Of a stretch of DNA of 64,000 bases, positions 41,991-53,204 are shown in pieces. The stretch spans positions 1,116,001-1,180,000 of the forward strand of contig JAGTJM010000002.1 in the NCBI GenBank assembly GCA_020747015.1. The letters run 5' to 3'. Source of the DNA: Pyrenochaeta sp. MPI-SDFR-AT-0127. Its lineage: Eukaryota; Ascomycota; Dothideomycetes; Pleosporales; Cucurbitariaceae. The notes below the pieces were generated by a model. It had not been told where the DNA came from. It saw only the letters and a program-made list of their open reading frames with translations, and made no database searches. The translations under genes were made by a program, and so were the position numbers. The stretch's first letter is position 1, and the number at the start of each line of letters is the position of its first letter.

Positions 41991-44880
41991 ATGGCCCGCG
42001 GCGCTACAGCCTCCTCGCAACGGGACGATCGGGACAACTTACAGGCACAGGGCGAGTCCAAGGCCAGCAAACGGCGTTGCGTTCAGTCTGCATGTGTCCC
42101 ATGTAGAAAGCGCAAGTCCAAAGTATGTGCATCTCCCATCACTAGTCTACGGGCCAAAGCATGGTCTGATGTTGCGAGAGAGTCGCGTCCGCGGATCGCT
42201 CGTGCATCGACTCCTGGCATGGCGCCGGGCAACCTTCCCGGCCCTCGTGAATTGGCCGGCTGCTGACAGCTTATCCACAGTGTGATGGGGGCACACCTGA
42301 GTGCGCGACATGTACCGCCGTCTATAAGACCGAGTGCCACTACGATGCCGAGAGTGAGAGCCGCCGCTCCAAATCAGGCTCCTCCTCCACTCCGACTGCA
42401 GGGACTAAGCGCGATGCTTCCATCGTTGCTGCCTCCAACGCCGACAATTCATCCAGTGCAGACTTCATCATCAACTCTATCCGAAGCCTTCCAGAGGATC
42501 ACGTACACGAACTGATCCAACACATCCGGAAAGACCCAAAGCTCGGCACTGCTACGCTTGCAGAGTCATGGCGTAAGACTGTGACACTACCTCCAAGCAC
42601 GCCTATCGAAGTGCGGAGCTTAGAATCAGACCTGAGCGTGCTGCTGGGGAAACCAGCCATCACGCTCTCAGGCGAAAGCAGACATTTCGGGCACTCCGCC
42701 AGCCTTGGTCTGGTTCCTGACGAGGAGAACTTCTCTGGCCGTCGGATGCGCACTGGAAGCGTCATACCAGAACGCCAGGGAACGACATGGACGGCAGTGA
42801 CGAATGATCTTGTATTCATCGAGAACCTGCTGGCTCTCTATTTCACATGGAGCCACCCCTTCTACGTTCTCCTCAGCCGCGAATGCTTTTATAAAGACTT
42901 CAGAGCCGGTCGTGACAAATACTGTTCCTCCCTGCTCGTCAATAGCATATGCGCCTATGCTTGTCACTTGACAGATGCGCCCGCCGGTCGGACAGATCCT
43001 TCGAACTTCCGCACCGCGGGCGATCACTTCTTCGCTGAAGCCAGGAGACTACTTTTCGAGGACGAGGCACCCACACTTACAACGACACAAGCACTTTGCA
43101 TCATGGCGATGCGAGAGCCGAGCACAGGGAGGGATAGCACAGGTTATGGATACATTGGGAGGTGTATTAGCATGTGCATTGAGCTCGGTTTGCATTTGAA
43201 CAACAATGCTAGCGCCGTTCTGGGCCTGACGGAGAGTGAAATCGAGGTCAGGAAGGTAACGTTCTGGGGCTGCTTCACTGTAGACACGTAGGTGCTTCCC
43301 TGATAACCATACACCTCCTTGCTAATTCCTCGCAGAGTATGGTCGATCTGTATGGGGCGTATTTCCCAACTTCCTCGGGCCGCAATCACTCTTGACAAGC
43401 CAATTCTGGAAGAGTCTGCTACACTCTCAGAATCGTTTCCAGGGGCATCACGAGTTCCGCCTGGCGTCGTGACTTCTCGTATGTTCCTACAGGAGTTTGC
43501 GTCGCTTTCAGAGCTCATCAATGACAACAACTACATGTTCTTTGCACCGAAAGAACGTCTCACCAGTACAAAATTACTCGATTGTTACAATAAATACCAG
43601 ACATGGTACAGGAGGCTCCCACCTGCGCTAGGAGTGGATGGCAAAAAAGACCCGGAACCACACATTCTGGTGCTACAGTATGTCCACCTGATCTTCGTTT
43701 CGCGCGTACCAAACTAACACACAATAGCATGCTATACTACACTGTCATTGTGCACCTCTTTCGCCCAATGCTCAAAGTAGACCTAGTTCACTCAGATATT
43801 CATCCCCGCCAGATCTGCATCGACGCAGCGAACAATGTCTCGAGACTTGTTAGGCTCTATCGGTCTTTGTATGATTTTCGCGTGGCTCATCTTGCTATAC
43901 CACATATTTTACTCTCGGTCTGTATCGTACATTTGCTGTACTCAAAGGATAACAACACGTCGCGCCAAAACCTCATAGAAGGCCTTCAGGGTCTTGAGGA
44001 TTTGCATGAGTGCCACTATTTTGGGGCGCGGAGTTTCAGGATCGTACATACATTAGCGAACAAATGGAATCTTCCATGGCCAGAAGAGTTGAGGAATTCC
44101 AAGCTGGTGCCTAGTAGCAACCCAGACAAGCCGCCAGGGACTATTAGCCCCCCAGCCGACCCGCTTTTGGTCGCCCCCAACACAGTGACGACTACAGGTA
44201 GCCGTATGGGATCCAACATGGCATACCCCCCTACTGGCGATCCACATAGGAGGGAGAGTCTATCAATGTTTGGACCAGGACGACTGCAACTGGCTACGCA
44301 TCCTGCAACATCAAAGCCAAGCAGTGTTGTGTCTAGCCAGCATTACCAATCGCCCGTTGTTGGTCACACGCCAACACAATCCACATACAATTCCACTATG
44401 ACACCTTCTTCGTATCAATACTCTCAGTCAATGTCCTCGATACCCACCAATGCGTCCACGACAAGCACTTCATCTGCAACAGATGCACCGGAACCTCTAT
44501 TCTGGAATCCCATCCCGGGCATGCAAGGGCCCATATTGCCGCGCAACAATTATCCGCAAATTAGCCCCATGGGTTTGGAGACGGTTCTACAATCAGCAGA
44601 TATGGGCGACCGACTTGTGCGTGACGGCTTCAAGATGAGCGAAGACTGGCGGTCAAGCCATGTCAATGGCTTCAACGCTGGCTCAACTGGTAGTGTCTAT
44701 GGTCAGAATGACCAAACAGGTTCTAGCTATATTCATCGGGGTAGTGGGACCTACACGCAGCCCGGTGCTGGTGTAACTTACCAGCAGCCCACTCATGACG
44801 GCCACCATGGGCACTCGCAAGAGGCCTATGATCCCGCGTGGTGGCCCAATGCTAGTGGCGGTTCAGACCAAATGAGCTGA
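41991..44880 (+). CDS. Zn2Cys6 transcription factor, NirA-like
   Basis: Four exons (41991-42122, 42281-43287, 43336-43677, 43728-44880), 877 residues. A Zn2Cys6 cluster lies at 35-63 (Cys35, 38, 45, 52, 55, 63), with RKRKSK between the second and third cysteines. The first intron, 158 nt, falls exactly between Lys44 and Cys45. After a Ser-rich linker, the fungal-specific TF domain spans about 255-600 (FIENLLALYFTWSHPFYVLL, YGYIGRCISMCIELGLHL, VWSICMGRISQLPRAAI, MLYYTVIVHLFRPMLKVDL). The C-terminal 250 residues are Ser/Thr/Gln/Pro-rich and probably an activation domain. The pattern resembles NirA/NIT4-annotated regulators of nitrate assimilation, but paralogues of that group regulate other pathways, so I leave the symbol empty. 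Confidence 0.8.
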
Positions 44881-46714
44881 CAGATATTCAGGTCACGATC
44901 CGGTGGACGAGTGTAGCTTGTTCCGCTCACTGCCCGGTTCTGTGACCTTCGTGCCATGACGTCGGTAGACGGAACGGCCAGTGACTCGCGACTTTGCAGT
45001 GTGCACATACCCATGTTTCTTTCTTGTTTCTCAACTTTTTTTGGCGTGCCATCTTACTATTTATGCAACGGCGGAGGGGTTGGCATTAGAGATGGGATTG
45101 ACGAGCGGACGATCGAGACTGCAGATAATGCGCGAGAATCTGAGAGGATCTGCGAGAACCTGCGAAGTTCAAAAGGAAAAATGGAGAAGGAGCGCCTACT
45201 AGAGCACACAGTCAAGGAAGTAGATTATTAGAAAATTCCAAGTTCAATCTGTCTATCTAGTTATTGAGTGATGTACAACCCCTCCATTCTTAAGCTCTCC
45301 TGATCATCGCTCGTGCTTAACGTGATATGGCGCGTTCTTTCATGGAGGGGATTTTTTCTAGTCTGAGAATCATCTTCGCACCAGCATAGCCACGAAGTTA
45401 TGTTGAATTTACATTCAAACTGTCGGCGGATATATTTTTCCCATCTTTGACGATGCGAAATATTGGATTGACTCTATTGCTTCCACCATAATGATAGAAA
45501 TGAACGTGTAGCCTTCAATTCTAGGCTAAAGGTATCATGGCCCATGTGCTCATGGACCATGACTACGGCCTTTTTTTTGGGCCACTCCAATTCACCTGGT
45601 TGAACTTGTGTCGTTGTCCTGGAATTCAGCTGGCGGTAGTGGGTTAGGCGTGCGGAAATTATCACTTCCAAACCCCTCGTGTTGCGGCTGCTAGTGGATA
45701 ATTTCTGCAAGTATTGGAAGGCAGTGCATGTTTGGTTCAGGTGAGTTTACAGTCTTGACCTTAAATGTTCAGGATTCCTGCACTTACCACGGGTTCACCG
45801 TATCGCTCACCTTTACCACGTCATAAGTTTCTAGCAATATTTAAAACCCCTTTTGGTTCTCTCTGCCTGTATCCTTTACCTCAAACACACCACCATCATC
45901 TTATCATCCTCTACCCAGTGTGAGCTTGGCCCTGCTTTGGCATCCTACCAGCTATGGCAGACACCATTGTCAAGGATGGGTAATCCAAAGATTTAAAGAA
46001 ATAGTGTTAGAGGGAAAAGAAGCAGGAGCGAACAGAATGCGTGAGGCTGAGGCACTTCAAGTGTACTATTATCATCCAAGCCCAGAACGTGCACCAAAGG
46101 AGCCCCAGAGATCTCGTTGCTACAAAGAGCATCTAAGGACCGAAGTAAAGAAGATCTGTGCTGTGAACAGCCTGCATATGAGGTACAACAAGGAAACTGA
46201 TCATGGCTACTTTGAATAGTCATACTATATTGGAGCGACTCGAAAGACCGAAGGCTATGAATCACTGGACTAGGCCAGATTGAATTGGATGGCTTGGACA
46301 ACGATGGGTTCAGACACTCTGAATGAGCGAACAAGGCAGCCTGCCTTGGAGTGCATCGAAATGGTGGTTACGAAGATCGAAAACGGGACTGTGTCCTTGT
46401 ACGTCAGCGGGGTTAGCAAGTCGATTGTACCAAAAAGTGGCCATTAGCTTGCTATTCGAGCTTCAAAATAAACGAGACTCTGCAATACTCTGATACGGGA
46501 AGAATTAAATATATTTCGTGATCTCATGAGCCCGAGCACTTCAAGCCAGACCTAATCGTTTCACCACCATGAACAGAAAACCATTGCACAACCACCTTGG
46601 ACGAATCCGATAAGCCTCCAGGTGTCGTGCATGTACGCTCTAGATTGCTTTGTCTTTTTTGGCCCTGTTGGTTACAGAATGTTTACACAACATGCCACTA
46701 AGACAGCAGCATAC
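44881..46714. other. intergenic, no supported gene
   Basis: About 1.8 kb between the TF gene and a convergent small gene. A 99-codon ORF (45920-46219) lacks an ATG in frame until late, so I do not accept it. No repeat or RNA gene is seen. Confidence 0.5.
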
Positions 46715-47394
46715 TTATGCTTTGGCAGAACCACCCTTGGGACCGAGAATATCATCGACAAGCCCGACCCACAATTGCTTTGCCATTCCGGCACCGCCTT
46801 CGACCGGCTTTGAGAGCTGGCTTGCGACCTGCGCAGCCATGCCTTGGTAATCGAAGTGGTTGCTGTCGGAAACATCGGACATGGCGCTCGGTGCATGGAT
46901 GTGAGTTCCATCAGCCGCGACAGTGTGGATAGTGGGGATCATGACCTGCAATCAAACCGGATCAGTCCTTGTTCAAAAAATCTACAATTGGAAGAAGAAG
47001 GAAAGCTTACAGGTTCCTCGGCCTCGGTGGCCTCGGCTTTTGTCGCCTCGGAGGGCTGAGTCCATGGCGAAATCGGAACTCTGATCTCCACTGGTGCACT
47101 CTGGAGGTCCGGGTCAAAGTCGGGAATGTACATGAAATCGATTGTGCTCGAGTCGCCCACGGCTTTTAGGCTTCGGCTTGTGTTGAAATGGCGGACGGGC
47201 TTGCCGGTATCTGTGGTGTCCGGTACGGGGATGGTTGCGGAGGCGGGCAATCTGGGGGCGTTTGAACCGCGAGCATGGGGCTTGTCGGATGTGAGCAGCG
47301 AAGAGAAGGTCGCTGGGCCGGTCATGGAGAGTTGGCGGGTCGAGATTTTGCTGCCGGCAGCGATGGTGCGGGTGAATGCTCGTGCAGCCTGCAT
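46715..47394 (-). CDS. small mitochondrial-type protein, unrecognised
   Basis: Two exons (47394-47011, 46945-46715), 204 residues. The N-terminus (MQAARAFTRTIAAGSKISTRQLS) is a basic amphipathic mitochondrial-type presequence. The central part is Pro/Ala/Thr-rich and probably disordered, with the block STIDFMYIPDFDPD. The second exon has IPTIHTVAADGTHIHAP, DSNHFDYQGMAAQVASQL and a C-terminal LWVGLVDDILGPKGG. The splice join (GAA CCT then GTC ATG ATC) is clean. I recognise no domain and give no function; mitochondrial location is inferred from the first 23 residues. Confidence 0.65.
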
Positions 47395-48504
47395 GGTTGC
47401 GGTGTTGTGAAGCGGTCGGTCAAAGGAAGAAGAAGAGGGGATTAGTACGGAGATTAAATGGGCTTGTAGTACGGATTCAATTTGGACTTTGAGGCCGGAA
47501 GTCTTCGGAGTGCGTTATCAGGCCAATCTGGGGCGGAGGAGACGAGTGGTGTGAGGAATGAACAGCTATCTGGAAACGTGAGGGGAAGCTGCCCGCTTTT
47601 GAGAGCAGCGGCGCAACAGCGATCGGTACTCTTGGCCGTGTTCTGGAAAAGGCTCGGAAGGCGGTCAACAAGGTGTGCAAGCAGGCAATCACGCAAAGTG
47701 TTCATAAAGTCGCAGGCTTCATTGGCAATTCGGGGATGCAGCCCTCGAGTCCGTTATGCTCAACGCATCGCACAGGGAGCTTGGACGCGAATGCTATGCT
47801 GATTGCAGTCTACCGTACGACCCGAGCCAATGGCAAAGATCCACTTTGGCGGCCCAGCACCGTGTCCCCGCACTTTAATACACATTGAAGCATGCTCGAA
47901 ACAGCCAGCTATTCCTTATCAAAGGATATTGTTTGGTACTCCGCTGTGCCATGTCTGTCTCTGGCCCGGCAGTCCACGGGACAGTCGAAGCGGCATCGCA
48001 GCCGCAGCCGCACTCTGCAACATGGACGTCTGGAGATCGCGCGAGAATGTCGGTGTGCCGAGTCTGTTGAACGCACGTCCTCCAGGGGCATCCAGCCTAG
48101 CGATGTCGGCTTCCCGCAATCCGCTGTGCAACTTGTCACGGAAGCTTGTGCAGCAGCGGTGCTGGGCGGAGAGCCGATCATACAGGCACGACTTGGAGCG
48201 AGGCGGGCGCAAGACACAACCAGACCATGAGCCGCTGAACAATCCATCATTCGCCGAGCATGAAGGAAATGACAGCATGCTGGATCATGTTCTGTTGAGC
48301 CATGATAGTGGAACAGACAGCTCAACACATGTACCCTACACGCGACAGTCTATCTCCAAAGATATCTTCGCAAAGTCTTCTTCAAGGGGGAAAGCCGCGC
48401 CCCACAGCCCGCAAGCGAGGAGTCACGTGACTTGCGTGCCTTCCCTCTCCAAACACACAACATATCCATGTTAATTTTCAACTTCGCCATCCACAGCAAA
48501 TGTC
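47395..48504. other. intergenic, no supported gene
   Basis: 1.1 kb between the small gene and the tRNA. Overlapping ORFs on both strands (up to 223 codons) have no ATG start or recognisable features and look like chance ORFs. Confidence 0.5.
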
Positions 48505-48607
48505 GGCCTGATGGTCTAGTGGTATGATTGTCGCTTCGGGTGCTCTTGCCCGGATACACGGTATCTGTGATTGTGACAGGCCCCGGGTTCGAATCCCGGT
48601 CAGGCCC
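48505..48607 (+). tRNA. tRNA-Pro(CGG) with 31-nt intron
   Basis: The acceptor stem pairs GGCCTGA (48505-48511) with TCAGGCC (48600-48606), leaving discriminator C48607. The T arm is CCGGG / CCCGG with TTCGAAT loop (48582-48598). The anticodon stem GTCGC (48530-48534) pairs with GTGAC (48573-48577, one G-U). The loop TTCGGG gives anticodon CGG at 48537-48539, read as proline CCG. A 31-nt intron (48541-48571) follows position 37, as in nuclear tRNAs, and contains CCCG that can pair with the CGGG of the anticodon loop. All paired stems, the intron position and the eukaryotic proline discriminator C agree. A T5 run 8 bp downstream is the Pol III terminator. Confidence 0.93.
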
Positions 48608-49203
48608 GCTTCTGCTTTTTGCGTTTTATGATCACTTTTTGGCCTTTTTGCTTCTTTTTGCCCAACTCTGGGGTCGCCATGGATATCCTCTACTGAATCG
48701 AATCGACCTTTTTTGCTTCCGGTGCCCTCATCTTCCTTTATTCCTTCCTGTTCACACAGTCCTTGCTACTCCACGTGAGAACTGTCAGGCTAAATATACT
48801 TTGCGCTCTCAAATTGCGAAATACAGAGCAGGCAAAGACCGAGAGCAGTAGTCTGCATAATGGCACACAACAGTCACATAATCTAAACGAGGCAAGGCTT
48901 GATTACTGCATTTCAGATCGAGTCCTCTATCATCTAAGCCAGAAACTCCAAGCGGAAAGGTCTGACTGCCCGTTTCCTAAAGCGCGCCCTAGTATATTCT
49001 CCAATCCGGGGTATCGTGACCCTGACACCTAGCACTCGCGCGCGAAGCAATGACAGTGGTATCCAAACGAAACATCAGCTGACAGACACATCGTCCCGCA
49101 ATCATAACGCAAGTCGTAAACGCGTGGAAATCATAGAAGAGAAATCAAAAAGTCGCCATAAAGAGCGGAAACGAAGCGGAAAGTGGTAACAAAAATGGTA
49201 AAA
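48608..49203. other. intergenic region after tRNA
   Basis: This 596-bp gap contains the T-rich terminator region of the tRNA and then CRZ1 3' flank. No gene is supported. Confidence 0.6.
48616..48620 (+). terminator. Pol III terminator of tRNA-Pro
   Basis: TTTTT lies 8 nt beyond the end of the tRNA on the same strand; further T runs occur downstream. Confidence 0.75.
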
Positions 49204-51401
49204 CTACCGCCCATCGTAGTCGCTCGTCCAGCCTCCGCCATTGCCGCTGTAGATGGGCTGCTGGCCCTGGTAGTCGCTCTCTTCGTCAAAGTACTCGCCT
49301 CCACTAGAGGCATCGAAGCTGCTGCGGCCGCTGATGTCACCTTCCACCTCGTCAGGTGGGCCAGGTGGAAGCTGGTCCCATTGAATGCCTGCAAGCGCAG
49401 GATACTGAGCGAGAAGAGCGGCAGGCAAGAACGGCTGCGGCGCTTGAGGGAACTGTTCAAAGCCGGGCTGTGGTGGCATCATACCGCCAAAGTTCTGGCC
49501 GGGCATCGGCGCAAACATGCCATTGGCATTGTTCAATTGCTGATTCTGGCCATCCCAACCGCCCTTCTCTTGTGCCTCCTCCTCGAGCAACGGACGGATA
49601 CACACACGGCCAGCTTCGGATCTGAAATGGCGGCCTAGAGCATCGGCACGAGCGAATCGCCTGCCGCAGCCCCAATGGTTGCCGTCTTTCAGATTTCCAC
49701 GGCAAACAAACTTCTTCTCCCCAGAGTGCAGGCCCTCGTGCCGCTTCCGGTCGTGCTGACGTGCAAATGCTTTACCGCAGACACTACATACAAAAGGACG
49801 CTCGTCGGTGTGCGTTCGCAGATGTGACCGGAGGTTGTACGCCCTAGTAAATCGCTTCGGGCACAGGGTGCATTGAAATGTCGCAGGGTGTTTTTGAGTA
49901 CGCTTGGGATTGGAGCCGTCAGCAGGCGCCGGCCGGGTCGGGTCGGCAAGGTCAAGAATGTAGTCACGATTCGGAACACTGGAGGTCGAAGACCGACGAG
50001 AAGACTTGTTGGATGGCGAGGGAGATCGGGACTTGGCGGCACTAGGAGAGAGCGACCGGTGCACTTCTGAGCCCGGCGTGGAGGCGCGGGAGCTGGCGCT
50101 GGTAAAAGGATCCGATTTGGCGCGTATCCTGTTCCGGCTCCGTGCTGTGAAGTGATTAGACATAGTCATAGGCAAACAGTAAAGTACTTACATCGATCTG
50201 GCGGGCTCAGCGCGTCAACTTGATGCTCAGGCTTGGGTGGCTCAAAGCTCGCTTGGCGCGATGGAGGCGCGAAATCGATATTGATCTCCGGCGGGGACAT
50301 GGTATCGGCTTGGCCAAACTCGGGCACACCCTGGTTCAATGACGGAAAGGGTTCCGGGCCAGGGTTCTGGTATGCACCCATGCCCTGTTGCGCGTACTGG
50401 TTGTTCATTCCCGGGTCGAGGCCAAAAGAGCCAGGCTGGAATTGCGGCAATGCCTGTTGCTGCTGCGGGATCAAGCGGGGCGAGATATGGGGGCTATGGC
50501 CCGGGCTAATGTGCGAATTGCCGTCATTCAGATTGAACTGCCCGAACTGCATGACAGGATCGTGGAACAGCTGCGGGTCGTTTTGCGCATTGAGGAGGGG
50601 CGAGGGCTGATCCGTCTCGAAGCTGTCCTGTTGCGGCAGGTATGGTGATGCATGCGCCGAGGAGACATCCGAGTACGTCTCGCTCGGGGCTCTCCTGTGG
50701 CCTCGAAAGTTGGCCATGTTACCCCACTCGGTTCCCTGCGTGTATGCGGCGCTGGGGTCCAATGAGGCATGTCGCGAATGCCCTGGAGAGGTGAATGCGC
50801 CCTGGTTCATATTGGGGGAGGCGTGTGGGCTGGGGGTCTGGCGGGAGTTCATGGTGGGCAGGAGGTGCGGCGGTGTGGGCGCGTTGGGTTGCGTGGTCGC
50901 CATTTGGCTCATTAGGTCAGACGGATTGACGGATTGGGCCTGTTGCGGCTGAGAGTCGAGCAGCTGAGGGTCGAGTGTGCTGCCCAGGAACTGGGTCTGG
51001 TTGAGGTCGTTGCCCGCAAAGAACGTGTTGAAGTCGGGGTTGCTGTTGCTCGCGAGGTCGAGTGGGTCCGGTGAGATGTTGCTGCCTTGGGGCCCAAAGT
51101 GCGGCGTGTTGTGCTGCGAGAGGCTCTGGGTGGCTTGCAGATAACTCTGGTCGGCGAGGGCAGTCTGTTGCGCAAACGGCGGGCCCTGCGTGGTGGTCAA
51201 GTACTGGGAGCTGTCAAAAGCAGCGCTCGTTACTTGGAAGCTGGTCGAGGGGTTGTTGTTGACGGCGAGCGACGAGTCGAAGCCAAGGCCAACGTTGTGC
51301 TGGAAAGGCGCATGTGGCGAAGGCGAGGGCGAGTGTCTTATATTGTGGATTCGCTGGCCCGCCGAGGGCGAGCGCCCGCGCTGCTGGATACCGGTATCCA
51401 T
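49204..51401 (-). CDS. CRZ1: calcineurin-responsive zinc-finger factor CRZ1
   Basis: Two exons (51401-50192, 50144-49204), 716 residues. The N-terminal 400 residues are Pro/Gln/Ser-rich and disordered. The motif PEINID (371-376) matches the PxIxIT calcineurin-docking pattern. Three C2H2 fingers follow: FQCTLCPKRFTRAYNLRSHL (about 493-515), FVCSVCGKAFARQHDRKRHE (about 521-543) and an atypical third with CRGNLKDGNHWGCGRRFARA (from about 552). The C-terminus is acidic. In fungi Crz1/CrzA is dephosphorylated by calcineurin on Ca2+ rise, enters the nucleus and activates stress and cell-wall genes. The splice join restores PPDRSRSRNRIRAKSDPF. It ends near the tRNA and starts opposite the empty 1.8-kb spacer before palA. 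Confidence 0.93.
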
Positions 51402-53204
51402 GATGCAGCAGACAACTGGTGGGTGTGGTTATTCTTGGAGTGGGATGTGGAGGGAGAGGACTGCGCTTGGGCCAACTCTTGGGGATCGCCGTGTCTGGCA
51501 GCGGGCTGGGGCTCGGTCAAATGTAGAGCAGGAATCGGCCACAATGACTGGTCGGGCGACCGAGAGTAACGCGCAACGTTCCTGGCTTGACGGAGCTTGA
51601 CTGAGGCTGGTGGGTGAAGGAGGCTGTGTGTCCTGCTCGTTGGTGGGTGTGGGCTGTGCTGATATGCCTCCCAAACTGGCCTAGCTGTTGCTAACAATAA
51701 GCTCCGCCGTGAGATGCAACTCGTCGGCTGCAATTGCACACACGGTGGATGCTCCTCTACGTTCCTGGTTTCAGAGTCGAGAGAGCCGTGAAACGGGACG
51801 ACTAGGGCGTCGCACGGGCGTGATATGCCTTGTCGTCCTGTACCGGCGATGACGTCGAGCTGCCGTCTTTGTTGCTGTTCGCAGGCACCGCTACCTTCGA
51901 ATATGCAGGTATGCGTGCAAGACCTTTGAGGCACAGGTTCAGTTCAATGATGTCGCGTGATGATCGCCGAATGCTATTCTCGACCGTCAAAGTGGAGTTG
52001 CTCGTCACTGTGAGGGCCCTCGAGGTGCGTCCTGGAAGCACAAACTGTACGCGACGACGCGCAGCTCAGCCCCAGCCTTATAGAGACGGTGGAGCTTGCC
52101 TTGGTGGATGAGCGTGTAATCCAGCGCTGGCGATTAACTGGTAAATCACATGTTGACCACGTCGGCGCCGAGCCTACGAGCACCTCCAGTGTCGCCGAGC
52201 TGTCACAGAACACTCGCCGTGTGCAGTCTACACCACGCCACCAGCCTGTTGCACCAATTGCACCAGAGAGAGCGGGCGCGCAATTTCAAAATGCTCTCAT
52301 TTCTTGGGCGCGTAGACCAGTCAGCGACTCGTTCCTGTGGGTGAAGCCATCACCCGGTCCCATAGAAGATGATTTACACAGCCACACAGGTCGCGAGGCA
52401 CACATCGCGGCGAGGCAGACTTCATACGTAAACATTTCTTATTCCCAGGCCTACACAACATCGGAAGTTTGATCACTTCCCGCACACTGCATAGCATTGC
52501 ATCACTCTGGTGCGATAATAATAGACGTGAAACCTTTCTAGAAACCTTTTTGTGAGCCTCATGTCAGCGCTTAGAACCGTGATTTGAGAATGTGCATCGT
52601 CCCGAATTCGGAAAATGGCTGAGTACAACACTCTGGCCTCGAGAATCATGTAACGGGAAATGAATTCAGCATCCTACGAACATTGCTTCCGCAATTGTTC
52701 ATCCACATGAGTGTGCACAGGCTTGAATTTTCGCACAAGCATCCAACCGTGGTTACCATCAAGCCGTTTACCTTGTTCATAAGACATGTCACTAAGATGC
52801 GCTCAAGCACTGGGATAAACCGCAGTGCTTAGCATCATCGATTATGATCATGCCATAAATCAATCACCCACGGCCCTACTCAGCAAATATTCGAACATCA
52901 CAATCTCCGCCCCGCCGTTCCCCCCTGGCCCCTTCTCCACACCTCACAACGACTACCGGTATTTACCTTACACATATGTCTCTCTACACCCTCGCTTACA
53001 CACTGGGTTCGAGCTCATTCCACTTAGCAGGTTGAAGTGCTCCGTGCATGGCCAATTTATTCAAGCGATTGGAAAAGTCACAACTGAGAGGCACAAAGCT
53101 GCACATTCACGGCTTAATTGCGACTTGCGTCTCGGCCATACTTCACAGAAAACATGCGTGTCCGATGAAATGCTTCTTCGAAGTATCTGGAATCATCTGT
53201 GAAT
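51402..53204. other. long intergenic spacer upstream of CRZ1
   Basis: 1.8 kb between the CRZ1 start and the palA 3' end. It must carry the CRZ1 promoter and leader. Short ORFs on both strands are not supported; no RNA gene or repeat was recognised. Confidence 0.55.

Noticed and set aside
45920..46219. 99-codon ORF with charged sequence
   Set aside because: Reads somewhat like protein but starts at GTG, with the first in-frame ATG far downstream and no supportable splice donor.
47803..48474. 223-codon plus-strand ORF
   Set aside because: No ATG start; composition and content are not protein-like, and competing ORFs overlap it on both strands.
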